Shown: positions 1-8,553 of the stretch, one piece after another
Layout of the letters: each line of letters opens with the position of its first letter
Numbering within the stretch: position 1 is the stretch's first letter
Assembly (NCBI GenBank): GCA_945883395.1
Contig: CAMCXP010000006.1
Location: 1-36,218, forward strand
Direction: 5' to 3'
Length of the DNA: 36,218 bases
Source: Melioribacter roseus P3M-2
GTDB taxonomy: Bacteria > Bacteroidota > Ignavibacteria > Kapaibacteriales > Kapaibacteriaceae
Program-made: the position numbers and the translations under genes
The notes under the pieces: generated by a model
Databases searched by the model: none
What the model saw: only the letters and a program-made list of their open reading frames with translations
What the model was told of the DNA's origin: nothing

Positions 1-747
1 TACCACATCGTCAAGTACGTCAAGCCTTCAGCGGAGAAGAACAAGGAAGCGCAATCGCTCGCATTGCGCATTCGCGACTCCGTCGTCAAGGGTGGGTCGT
101 TTAGCGAGTTTGCACGCAGGCATTCAGCCGATCCAATCAGTGCCGCTAATGGTGGCGACTTGGGTACGGTTGAGAAAGGCAAGTTTGTTCCGGCCTTCGA
201 AGCAGCGGCCTTCGCACTCAGTCCGGACGAAATCTCAGCGCCAGTCGAATCACCCTTCGGATGGCACGTTATCCAGTTGATTGCCAAGACGAGTACCACA
301 ATGACCACCCGACACATCCTCATTCGTGTCAGTCAGAGCGAAGAGGATCGTGATTCAGCCAAAGCACAACTGCTTCGTATGAAGCAGGCTGTTGAAGCTG
401 GTGACAGTTTCGAAAAGATCGCGCGCGATTTCAGTGACGAACGCGAGACACAAGGCTTTGGCGGAGCGATGGGTCAGATCGAACTCTTGCGTCTGCCCGA
501 AGACATGCGCAGTGCAATTGCAGCGCTCACAGACGGCAGCGTGTCGGACCCCATGCCGTATGCCGCCGACCCAACAAAGCCTGGTTATCACATCTTGTAT
601 CGCAAGAGCCTCATTACTGCGCACAAACCATCAGTTGATGACGACTATAAGCAGCTCGAACAAATGGCTTCCTTCGAAAAGAAGCAACGCCTCGAGCAAG
701 AGTGGATCCTCAAGCTCCGCCGCGAGCTGTATTGGGAAGTGAAGTAA
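1..747 (+). CDS. Peptidyl-prolyl cis-trans isomerase, SurA/PpiC (parvulin) type, 5'-truncated by the window edge
   Basis: Frame +1 is open from base 1 (YHIVKYVKPS...), so the listed TTG start at 64 is internal. Two rotamase signatures are visible: GGDLGTVEKGKFVPAFEAAAFALSPDEISAPVESPFGWHVIQL, and HILIRV...FSDERETQGFGGAMGQIEL...GYHILYRKS. Confidence 0.88.
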   Translation, partial: YHIVKYVKPSAEKNKEAQSLALRIRDSVVKGGSFSEFARRHSADPISAANGGDLGTVEKGKFVPAFEAAAFALSPDEISAPVESPFGWHVIQLIAKTSTTMTTRHILIRVSQSEEDRDSAKAQLLRMKQAVEAGDSFEKIARDFSDERETQGFGGAMGQIELLRLPEDMRSAIAALTDGSVSDPMPYAADPTKPGYHILYRKSLITAHKPSVDDDYKQLEQMASFEKKQRLEQEWILKLRRELYWEVK

Positions 748-831
748 GGGGGCGTTAAACGTCAATCCCGCAGTGGCGTCCCTCATCATGCGTGCACATC
801 CTTCGCGATGTATCCCAACGGGGCGACGCAT

Positions 832-871
832 ATCTCGTAGGGGCGACCACATAGGGTCGCCCCTACGAGAT
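832..871. repeat. Perfect intergenic inverted repeat (17-bp arms, 6-nt loop): ATCTCGTAGGGGCGACC-ACATAG-GGTCGCCCCTACGAGAT
   Basis: Arms 832-848 and 855-871 are exact reverse complements. There is no T-tract after the stem, so it is not a canonical intrinsic terminator. Confidence 0.95.
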
Positions 872-880
872 TAACGTATA

Positions 881-912
881 ACCGTCTTACCGTCTCACTG
901 TCTCCCCGTATC
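881..912 (+). repeat. Degenerate octamer tandem repeat ACCGTCTT-ACCGTCTC-ACTGTCTC-CCCGTATC
   Basis: Three clear 8-nt units and a fourth decayed unit read directly at 881-912, between the hairpin and the start at 920. Confidence 0.6.
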
Positions 913-919
913 TTGTGGC

Positions 920-1471
920 ATGCAGGTTTCTACGCGGTGGTTTAAATTTTTCGTTACGCTGTTCGCGCTGGGTGGCGTTGTGTGGTTTGGCTCAAGTATC
1001 ACGCGGATGGTGGTTGGCTTTGATGTGTTCGTCCCCGGGACGCTGGAACTGAAGCCGACGCACTCAGAAGAGATACGTCTCCATACGATTTGGCTGTTTA
1101 CCCTGTTGGGTGGGTGGACAGGTTGGGCGTTCGGTGTTGCCACGGTTGGTGGTATTGGTACGGCATTCCTCCTGCGCTCGCTCTATCGTGCCCATGGGTA
1201 CTTGATGATGGCCACAGTCCTCTTCGCACTCCTTGTGCCGGTACAAGCCTACGTTGCATGGCAGGACTATACACTTTGGACGTTGTTTGATCGTACATCG
1301 GGGATGCCGCTGGCACAGCCTGCGGAGATTCTTCGCGTGTTCCTGTATCGCTACACCACAACGGCGGTGAATGTGATGATCGGTATGTCGATGCTTGCCG
1401 CATTGACAATCCTCCTGGTGCTCACACTCCGTCCGCTTGTTCGACCTCAATTACCGAAATCAAGCGCATGA
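920..1471 (+). CDS. Hypothetical integral membrane protein with several hydrophobic segments
   Basis: ORF of 183 aa with about four hydrophobic stretches. The ATG at 920 lies 3 nt after a degenerate -7-like TATCTTGT. Overlaps the next ORF by ATGA. Confidence 0.75.
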   Translation: MQVSTRWFKFFVTLFALGGVVWFGSSITRMVVGFDVFVPGTLELKPTHSEEIRLHTIWLFTLLGGWTGWAFGVATVGGIGTAFLLRSLYRAHGYLMMATVLFALLVPVQAYVAWQDYTLWTLFDRTSGMPLAQPAEILRVFLYRYTTTAVNVMIGMSMLAALTILLVLTLRPLVRPQLPKSSA

Positions 1472-1779
1472 AGGCAGATAAACTGTTCGAAGAATTGATG
1501 GGTCTGGCAAAGTCGCTGGAGTATACGGTGCGCCGCGAATCTGGTACGTTCCGCGGTGGCGCATGCGTGGTGCACGAGCAACGCGTAATCCTCATCAACC
1601 GGTCGATGCCAATCGAAGCAGCAGCGGTAATCCTGGCCCGCGCACTTGCACGCTTTGTGCCAGAAGATCAATTCATGAAGCCAGCCGTGCGCGATCTGAT
1701 CGATCGTGAACAGGCATATCTCGCAGCGCATCCAGACGTAACGTTTGCGCCACACCAACCAACGGAAGAAGCTGCGTGA
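1468..1779 (+). CDS. Small conserved-looking protein of unknown function (103 aa)
   Basis: Starts in an ATGA overlap with the upstream stop and ends in a GTGA overlap with era. The protein looks non-random and is soluble in composition. Confidence 0.72.
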   Translation: MKADKLFEELMGLAKSLEYTVRRESGTFRGGACVVHEQRVILINRSMPIEAAAVILARALARFVPEDQFMKPAVRDLIDREQAYLAAHPDVTFAPHQPTEEAA

Positions 1780-2666
1780 CGCGCTGTGCAACAGTAGCCA
1801 TTATCGGACGCCCGAATGCGGGCAAGTCCACCCTCCTGAATGCCATCCTCGGCATGCACCTGAGCATCGTGACGTCGAAGCCGCAAACAACACGCAAACG
1901 CGTTAAGGGCATCCACACACACGGCGATATCCAGCTTGTATTCCTCGATACGCCTGGCATGCTTGCGCCGCGATACTCTCTGCAGCGCCACATGATGGGC
2001 TATGTCGATGAATCGCTGGATGCGGCAGATATCGTAGTTGTTGTGGTCGATGCAAATATGGTGGTAGAACGTGGCACTGTGCTGGACCCTCTGTGGCTGC
2101 CACAGTTGGAGCGTCGGAAGCGTCCGACGATTCTCGTTCTCAACAAGATGGATTCCCTGCCCGTGCGCAAGGAGGCCCTGCCACTCATGGAACAAGCACG
2201 CCTGAGTGGCCTGTTCGTGAAGGCGATCGCCATCAGCGCACGCGACAACACCTACGTTGAAGATCTCACGGCAATGCTCTTCGAATTGGCCCCAGAAGCC
2301 CCCTTCATCTACCCAGATGATGTGGTGTCGGACCAGCCAGAACGCTTCTTCGTTGCAGAGTTTATCCGCGAAGCGATCTTCGCCAAGTTCTCTGAAGAAG
2401 TCCCGTACGCCACCGAGGTGATGATTACCGAGTTCAAGGAGCGTGAAGGGGGCAAGTGGTACATCGCGGCCGATATCATCGTGGAGCGCGATAATCAGAA
2501 GGCAATCCTCATCGGCGCAAAGGGCTCGGCACTGAAGCAGGTGGGCGAGACGGCGCGCGCGACAATCGAAGAACACCTCGGACAACCAATCTTTCTCGAG
2601 TTGTACGTCAAGGTTCGCAACGACTGGCGGAACGACCGTGCCCAGTTGCTCTCGATGGGTTATTAA
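1776..2666 (+). CDS. era: GTPase Era
   Basis: P-loop GRPNAGKSTLLNA, switch region PQTTRKRVKGI, DTPG, NKMD, and a C-terminal KH-like region ending ELYVKVRNDWRND. GTG start at 1776. Confidence 0.96.
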   Translation: MTRCATVAIIGRPNAGKSTLLNAILGMHLSIVTSKPQTTRKRVKGIHTHGDIQLVFLDTPGMLAPRYSLQRHMMGYVDESLDAADIVVVVVDANMVVERGTVLDPLWLPQLERRKRPTILVLNKMDSLPVRKEALPLMEQARLSGLFVKAIAISARDNTYVEDLTAMLFELAPEAPFIYPDDVVSDQPERFFVAEFIREAIFAKFSEEVPYATEVMITEFKEREGGKWYIAADIIVERDNQKAILIGAKGSALKQVGETARATIEEHLGQPIFLELYVKVRNDWRNDRAQLLSMGY

Positions 2667-2671
2667 CTTTG
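2664..2671 (+). promoter_or_regulatory. Bacteroidetes-type -7 element TAACTTTG for the BamD-like gene
   Basis: Exact match to TAnnTTTG. Its TAA is the era stop codon. It is followed by CCCCC and ATG at 2677. Confidence 0.65.
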
Positions 2672-2676
2672 CCCCC

Positions 2677-3432
2677 ATGAATCGCTTCTCGATTGCCACA
2701 TTGATCGCGTTGACAGCTGCATTGCAGCTTGTCATTGGCTGCTCGTCATCCGAAACTGTGACGAAACAGAAAACCGTCGACGATGTCTTCGGCGAAGCAA
2801 TGAAGGCGTACGATAACGGTGAATGGCTGGAAGCTCAGTCGAAATTCGAAGTGATTAAACTGCAATACCCTGCGTCGCAGTATGCAGATGATGCACAGTA
2901 CTACTTGGCCGAGATCAACTTTGAACGCGGTGAATACATCATGGCTGCGTTCAACTACAATCTGGTGCGCCGCTCGTATCCGTCGAGTGAGTTCGTACAG
3001 CGCGCGATGTTTAAGACGGGCGTGTGCTACGATAAGATCTCTCTCCCGGCAGACCGCGATCAGGAGAACACGATGAAGGCGATTCAGGCGTTTTCCGAGT
3101 TTCAAACGATGTACGGACGCGACTCATTGGCGCGCGAAGCGTCGGTGCGCATTCATGAACTCCGTAACCGCCTCGCAGAAAAGTACTGGCTTATTGCCGA
3201 ACACTACATGATCACGAAGATTCGTCGCGCAGCGCTGATTCATCTGGATGCGATCATCGATGAATACGCCGATACGAAGTGGCTGGAACCAGCACTGGTC
3301 GAGAAACTTCGCATCCTGATCGACCAGGAAAAGGTCGATGATGCACGCGCCGCGATGTCGACATATCGCCGCTTGGTTCGCGAACCACAAATGAGTGCCG
3401 ATGTTGACGCACTGGAAAGACAACTACCATGA
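2677..3432 (+). CDS. bamD: Outer membrane assembly lipoprotein BamD-like (TPR repeats)
   Basis: Lipobox-like LQLVIGC after the signal sequence. YfiO/BamD repeats: A..YDNGEWLEAQSKFEVIKLQYPASQYADDAQYYLAEINFERGEYIMAAFNYNLVRRSYPSSEF. Start chosen at 2677 rather than the ORF-track 2638. Confidence 0.88.
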   Translation: MNRFSIATLIALTAALQLVIGCSSSETVTKQKTVDDVFGEAMKAYDNGEWLEAQSKFEVIKLQYPASQYADDAQYYLAEINFERGEYIMAAFNYNLVRRSYPSSEFVQRAMFKTGVCYDKISLPADRDQENTMKAIQAFSEFQTMYGRDSLAREASVRIHELRNRLAEKYWLIAEHYMITKIRRAALIHLDAIIDEYADTKWLEPALVEKLRILIDQEKVDDARAAMSTYRRLVREPQMSADVDALERQLP

Positions 3433-3908
3433 AGACTCCATCCCAAAGCGTTGTTGTGATGACGGAGCTGGTCCTCCCGAACGACACGAATTATCTCGGC
3501 AATCTCCTCGGCGGACGTTTGATGCACTGGATCGATATTGCCGCAGCTCTCAGCGCGCAACGTCACTCTGGTAAGGTGTGCGTCACGGCGTCAGTGGATG
3601 AAATCAGCTTTAACGAGCCCATCAAGCTTGGTCACGTGGTGCACATTCGGTCGCTGCTCACACGCGCCTTTACAACGTCCATGGAAGTGTACGTGGAAGT
3701 ATGGCGCGAGGATCCGCTCAATGGCACACAGACACGCACGTCAGAAGCTTTCCTGACGTTTGTCGCGATTGATCAGTACGGTAAGCCGCTGCCCGCACCA
3801 CCTGTAGTTCCGGAAACCGAAGACGAACGTCACCGCTTCGACGACGCAGCAACACGACGTGAAAATCGCCTCAAGGCGCGCGAGACGATGAAGGTCCGTC
3901 GGGGATGA
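3429..3908 (+). CDS. Acyl-CoA thioesterase, hotdog fold (YciA/cytosolic acyl-CoA hydrolase-like)
   Basis: Motif ELVLPNDTNYLGNLLGGRLMHWIDIAAALSAQRHSGKVCVTASVDEISFNEPIKLG. ATGA overlap with the BamD-like gene. Confidence 0.92.
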   Translation: MKTPSQSVVVMTELVLPNDTNYLGNLLGGRLMHWIDIAAALSAQRHSGKVCVTASVDEISFNEPIKLGHVVHIRSLLTRAFTTSMEVYVEVWREDPLNGTQTRTSEAFLTFVAIDQYGKPLPAPPVVPETEDERHRFDDAATRRENRLKARETMKVRRG

Positions 3909-5188
3909 TACGTCAGGCCATCGTGGTGATGGCGCTCGTCGCGCAGACGCTTCTTGCGCAGGACGAGGCACCACGCATTCGCATGATTCGTGCCTATGGT
4001 GGCACCAACGAACAACTTCCACCTGTGGTGATGATGAATGCCTCGGGCACATCATCGCTGGCGAGCCCCTTTGCAACTATTGAGTTCGACGTGGCATCGA
4101 CATCGATCCCGAATGTCTATGCGCGTCTGACGCATTGCAGGGCCGACTGGACGCCGGATGAGAATGGGTTTTTGACGGACGTTACGCTGCGCACAAGCTT
4201 AGTCGACTGGGCACTGGCGCCTGAGCGATCACAGTACCACCGCTATCGTGGATCGATGCAGATCCCTAACGCACAAACAACGCTGCGCTTCAGTGGCAAC
4301 TGGCTTGTCACATTGCACGATGCACAAACCGATGCGAAGCTCGCCGAGACGCGCATCTTTGTTGTCGACCAGCGTGCGTCGATGGCGATGAACTTCATGA
4401 CGGATTTCTATGAGCCCCGCAAGCGCGTGAGTTCGATTGCGTATACGATCGAAGCACTGCTGCGAGATCCAACAAACGCACTGCTGTCGAACAACCTGCA
4501 CACGGTGACGTTCTATCGCAATCATCGGTGGTCGGAACCAATGCTGGTAACGCAGCAAGCGGATGCAACAATGATGCTCCGCGCCGACGGACAGAACGCT
4601 GTGGTCGGCATGCTGCAGGCAGGCAAGGTGTTTCGCTTGGCGCGCATCCCGGCGCAGAACGAGTATCGCGTACTGGATCTCACAGACCTTAGCCGGTACC
4701 CGTCAACAGGTGAGCCCGTGCGCATGCCGCTGAGCGATCTGCGTCGCAACGGCATGTTCCTCGAGCGCGCAGACGATGGTGCGATGATTACAAGGGGCAT
4801 CGCAACACGCAATGACGAGTATATCCCGGTCGAGATCCTGCTCGACCCCGCACCGGGCGGACCAAGCGAAGACGATGTGGTGGTGGTTGGATCGTTCAAC
4901 CAGTGGAAGCCTGATCGCACGTGGATGATGTATTACGACGACGACCTACGTCTCTATCGCTGTCGCAACTGGATCCGCCGCGGACGCCACAACTACCTCT
5001 ACGCCACGGGACGTCTCGACGCCGATACAGAGCAGATCACAGACATCTCCTACGAGGAATTCGAGGGCAACACCGCCTCGGCCTCAAACAGCTTTGTTGC
5101 CTTTGCCTATTACCGCGAATTGGATTACGGCGGCTACGACGGCATCATCGCTGTTGGGGCCTCCAACATGTACAGCGGCGGACGGTAA
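3905..5188 (+). CDS. Type IX secretion system plug-like protein (DUF5103 family)
   Basis: Signal peptide, YARLTHCRADWTPDENGFLTD motif, RFMVV-like strand TRIFVVDQ, glycogen-binding-like VVVVGSFNQWKPD, and C-terminal FEGNTASASNSFVAFAYYRELDYGGYDGIIAVG, which resembles the DUF5103/T9SS plug family as I recall it. Confidence 0.78.
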   Translation: MIRQAIVVMALVAQTLLAQDEAPRIRMIRAYGGTNEQLPPVVMMNASGTSSLASPFATIEFDVASTSIPNVYARLTHCRADWTPDENGFLTDVTLRTSLVDWALAPERSQYHRYRGSMQIPNAQTTLRFSGNWLVTLHDAQTDAKLAETRIFVVDQRASMAMNFMTDFYEPRKRVSSIAYTIEALLRDPTNALLSNNLHTVTFYRNHRWSEPMLVTQQADATMMLRADGQNAVVGMLQAGKVFRLARIPAQNEYRVLDLTDLSRYPSTGEPVRMPLSDLRRNGMFLERADDGAMITRGIATRNDEYIPVEILLDPAPGGPSEDDVVVVGSFNQWKPDRTWMMYYDDDLRLYRCRNWIRRGRHNYLYATGRLDADTEQITDISYEEFEGNTASASNSFVAFAYYRELDYGGYDGIIAVGASNMYSGGR

Positions 5189-5194
5189 GGTCTG

Positions 5195-5202
5195 TATCTT
5201 CG
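5195..5202 (+). promoter_or_regulatory. -7-like element TATCTTCG upstream of ruvB
   Basis: One mismatch to TAnnTTTG. 4 nt (TGGC) before ATG 5207. Confidence 0.5.
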
Positions 5203-5206
5203 TGGC

Positions 5207-6244
5207 ATGGCTCGCATGAACGAACACACTGATCCGCAGCATCGCAGCGACGAGGACGTTGAATCCGCGTTGCGTCCGCAGGCATTCGACGACTTTACGG
5301 GGCAACCTAAGATCGTGGAGAACTTGCGGATCTTTATTGCAGCTGCGCGTGGTCGTGGAGAGCCCCTTGACCACGTCCTCCTGACCGGGCCTCCGGGCCT
5401 TGGCAAAACAACGCTCTCGCACATTATTGCGCGCGAGATGCAGGCACAGATCAAGATCACATCGGGTCCGGTTCTCGAAAAGCCAGGTGATCTTGCAGGC
5501 TTGCTGACGAGTCTTGACGAAGGTGATATTCTCTTCATCGATGAGATTCACCGGTTGTCGCCCGTTGTGGAAGAGTACTTGTACTCTGCGATGGAAGACT
5601 TCCGCCTCGATATCATGATCGACTCGGGTCCGGCTGCACGCTCGATCCAACTTGCTGTTCCCCGCTTTACACTCGTTGGCGCTACCACACGCCAGGGGTT
5701 GCTCACCGCACCGCTGCGCTCGCGCTTTGGCATCACGAACCGACTCGACTATTACGATGCTGCCGAGCTCACACGTGTGATCACGCGCAGCGCGGGCCTG
5801 CTCGGTGCCGCCATCGAACCCGCTGGCGCGGAAGAACTTGCACGTCGCGCCCGCGGCACACCACGTATCGCCAATCGCTTGCTGCGTCGCACACGGGACT
5901 TTGCCGATGTGCGCGGCAACGGCGTGGTTACACTGGACATCTCACGCATCGCACTCACAGCGCTCGATGTTGATGAATTCGGTCTCGACGAAATGGACAC
6001 GCGCATTATTCTGGCCTTGATCGAGAAATTCTCGGGCGGTCCAGTAGGTGTTACCACCCTGGCCGTTGCCGTTGGCGAAGAAGCCGGCACACTCGAAGAA
6101 GTCTACGAGCCATTCCTCATTCAGCAAGGCTTTCTCCAACGCACTCCACGCGGACGGATCGCCACACCACTCGCGTATCGACATGTTGGCATCACACTAC
6201 CTTCATCACACCCTACCCTGTTCTCAGGAGATTCACCACCATGA
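5207..6244 (+). CDS. ruvB: Holliday junction branch migration DNA helicase RuvB
   Basis: [19 protein letters not shown], Walker [28 protein letters not shown], and winged-helix tail [18 protein letters not shown]. Confidence 0.97.
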   Translation: MARMNEHTDPQHRSDEDVESALRPQAFDDFTGQPKIVENLRIFIAAARGRGEPLDHVLLTGPPGLGKTTLSHIIAREMQAQIKITSGPVLEKPGDLAGLLTSLDEGDILFIDEIHRLSPVVEEYLYSAMEDFRLDIMIDSGPAARSIQLAVPRFTLVGATTRQGLLTAPLRSRFGITNRLDYYDAAELTRVITRSAGLLGAAIEPAGAEELARRARGTPRIANRLLRRTRDFADVRGNGVVTLDISRIALTALDVDEFGLDEMDTRIILALIEKFSGGPVGVTTLAVAVGEEAGTLEEVYEPFLIQQGFLQRTPRGRIATPLAYRHVGITLPSSHPTLFSGDSPP

Positions 6245-7068
6245 TCTTGCGAACGTTATGTCTGGTATTGCTGAGTTCAGGACTCGTCAATGCCACAACG
6301 CATGCTGATTCGTCGCTCGTTGAGCGGCCACCCGCCGAACGAGCAACATCCATCCTCGGTCAACACACACGCCTCGTCCTCAGCTCGAAGGATCTCCTTC
6401 AGTCAATGGCGTGGTGGACACGGATGGGGTTTTCGCCGAGGAAACTAGCCGGTGAACGCGCCGATTCTGCTATCACGCTGACCGATGGACAAGTGGTTGT
6501 TACACTTGTGAGTGGTTCTCAGCCATCACCCATCATTGCCTATCGCTGCAGCAATCTCAATCGCCTGAAAGAACAACTCGACTCGCTCCTGATTGGTAAC
6601 AACGTGGATCTGCAAGGGCCCAGCTACCGCGAACTGCGATTCCGCTCACCAAGCGGCGCGCATGTGGCGGTACGACTCGTCGCCGTCGAACCAGATCTCG
6701 AGCCGACACACGAGCCCAATCCTCTCTGCGGCGAACTCAAAGAATACAGCATCGGCGTTGCCTCGGTCACGCAGGAAAAACAATGGTGGGCCGACCTCGG
6801 CTTTGCGCCAACCAAGCAAGCAACAAAGCCGTATCCGTTTGTGAACATGGCCGATAAGGGCTGCGAAATCGGTATCCATCAAGACCGCGATATCGCCAAC
6901 GTTGCCATCACGTACTTCATGCCCGATATGGAGCAACGCATTGAACGCCTGAAGAACGCTGGTATGAAACCCATCGAAGAAATTCCGTCTGCCGACAAAC
7001 GCATTGCCAATGCGATCTTTCAATCGCCGGACGGACAGCTGGTGTTCCTCTTCGAGACTCCGAAGTAA
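6241..7068 (+). CDS. Exported double-VOC (glyoxalase/bleomycin-resistance fold) protein
   Basis: N-terminal signal sequence followed by two VOC-like modules ([28 protein letters not shown]... and [26 protein letters not shown]...[13 protein letters not shown]). Confidence 0.78.
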   Translation: MILRTLCLVLLSSGLVNATTHADSSLVERPPAERATSILGQHTRLVLSSKDLLQSMAWWTRMGFSPRKLAGERADSAITLTDGQVVVTLVSGSQPSPIIAYRCSNLNRLKEQLDSLLIGNNVDLQGPSYRELRFRSPSGAHVAVRLVAVEPDLEPTHEPNPLCGELKEYSIGVASVTQEKQWWADLGFAPTKQATKPYPFVNMADKGCEIGIHQDRDIANVAITYFMPDMEQRIERLKNAGMKPIEEIPSADKRIANAIFQSPDGQLVFLFETPK

Positions 7069-7074
7069 GGTTTC

Positions 7075-7082
7075 TATCTTTG
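7075..7082 (+). promoter_or_regulatory. -7 element TATCTTTG upstream of proS
   Basis: Exact TAnnTTTG. 4 nt (CCGC) before ATG 7087. Confidence 0.65.
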
Positions 7083-7086
7083 CCGC

Positions 7087-8553
7087 ATGAGCAAAGACAT
7101 CACATCACGCGCCGACGACTACTCCCAATGGTACATCGACCTCGTCCGTAAGGCAGGTCTGGCCGACTATTCAGCCGTCAAGGGCTGCATGGTGATCAAG
7201 CCTTATGGCTTCGCCATCTGGGAAAACATGCGCGACACGCTCGATCGCATGTTTAAGGACACGGGCCACGTGAACGCCTACTTCCCGCTCTTCATCCCGA
7301 AGAGCTTCCTGAGCAAGGAAGCAGCGCACATCGAGGGCTTTGCGAAAGAGTGCGCCGTGGTTACGCACTACCGTCTGAAGAATGCCGAAGATGGCTCGGG
7401 TCTGATCGTCGACCCCGATGCAAAGCTCGAGGAAGAGTTGATCGTGCGCCCAACATCGGAAACGATCATCTGGAATACCTATCGCGAGTGGATCGACTCC
7501 TATCGCGACCTGCCGCTGCTCATCAATCAATGGGCAAACGTCGTGCGCTGGGAAATGCGCACACGTCTGTTCCTGCGCACGACGGAGTTCCTCTGGCAGG
7601 AAGGGCATACGGCACATGCAACGCGCGACGAAGCCATCGACGAAACGCGTAAGATGCTCGATGTGTACGCAACGTTTGCCGAAGAGTGGATGGCAATGCC
7701 GGTGATCAAGGGCGTTAAGACAGCCAACGAGCGCTTTGCCGGCGCTGAAGATACCTACTGCATTGAAGCATTGATGCAGGATGGCAAGGCTCTGCAAGCA
7801 GGCACATCGCACTTCCTCGGACAGAACTTCGCCAAGGCGTTTGATGTGCAGTTCAACACCAAGGACAACACTCGTGAGTATGTGTGGGCAACCTCGTGGG
7901 GCGTGTCAACACGTCTGATGGGCGCGCTCGTGATGGCACACTCCGACGACGATGGCTTGGTCATCCCACCACGTCTTGCACCAACGCACGTGGTGATCGT
8001 CCCGATTCCGAAGCCAACGCCAGAACTCGTCGAACGCGCAACAGCGATCGCCAACGATCTGCGCAGCAAGGGCGTGCGCGTGAAGATCGATACCGACGAT
8101 CAAAACCGTCCAGGCTACAAGTTCGCCGAATACGAAAAGCTCGGTATCCCTGTCCGCCTCGGCCTCGGTGCACGCGACCTAGAGAACGGCACCATCGAAG
8201 TTGCACGTCGCGACACAAAGGAAAAGGCAAGCGTCGATATCACCACGATCACCGATCACATCGTGAAGCTGCTCGACGACATTCAAGCCAACATGCTGGA
8301 ACGTGCTCGCGCCTATCGCGACGAGCACATCACACCTGTCGATACATGGGATGAATTCGTTCGCTTGCTCGACGAAAAAGGGGGCTTCCTCAGCGCTCAC
8401 TGGGATGGCACCGGCGAAACAGAAGAACTCATCAAGACCGAGACGAAGGCTACGATTCGCTGCATCCCTCTCAACAACCCACAGGAAGCAGGCACGTGTA
8501 TCAAGACCGGCAAGCCAAGCACACAGCGCGTGTTGTTCGCACGAGCGTACTGA
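7087..8553 (+). CDS. proS: Proline--tRNA ligase (archaeal/eukaryotic-like type)
   Basis: [87 protein letters not shown]. Confidence 0.97.
   Translation: MSKDITSRADDYSQWYIDLVRKAGLADYSAVKGCMVIKPYGFAIWENMRDTLDRMFKDTGHVNAYFPLFIPKSFLSKEAAHIEGFAKECAVVTHYRLKNAEDGSGLIVDPDAKLEEELIVRPTSETIIWNTYREWIDSYRDLPLLINQWANVVRWEMRTRLFLRTTEFLWQEGHTAHATRDEAIDETRKMLDVYATFAEEWMAMPVIKGVKTANERFAGAEDTYCIEALMQDGKALQAGTSHFLGQNFAKAFDVQFNTKDNTREYVWATSWGVSTRLMGALVMAHSDDDGLVIPPRLAPTHVVIVPIPKPTPELVERATAIANDLRSKGVRVKIDTDDQNRPGYKFAEYEKLGIPVRLGLGARDLENGTIEVARRDTKEKASVDITTITDHIVKLLDDIQANMLERARAYRDEHITPVDTWDEFVRLLDEKGGFLSAHWDGTGETEELIKTETKATIRCIPLNNPQEAGTCIKTGKPSTQRVLFARAY

Noticed and set aside
832-871. Calling the perfect hairpin an intrinsic terminator
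   Set aside because: No T-run follows the stem (TAACGTATAACC). Recorded as a repeat instead; terminator function remains possible but unsupported.
1668-2735. 355-aa minus-strand ORF covering the whole of era
   Set aside because: Antisense shadow of a highly conserved era CDS. The translation is low-complexity C/R/H-rich without a recognisable domain. Long antisense ORFs are expected in this GC-rich, codon-biased DNA.
7171-7812. 213-aa minus-strand ORF opposite proS
   Set aside because: Antisense shadow of conserved ProS catalytic-core codons.
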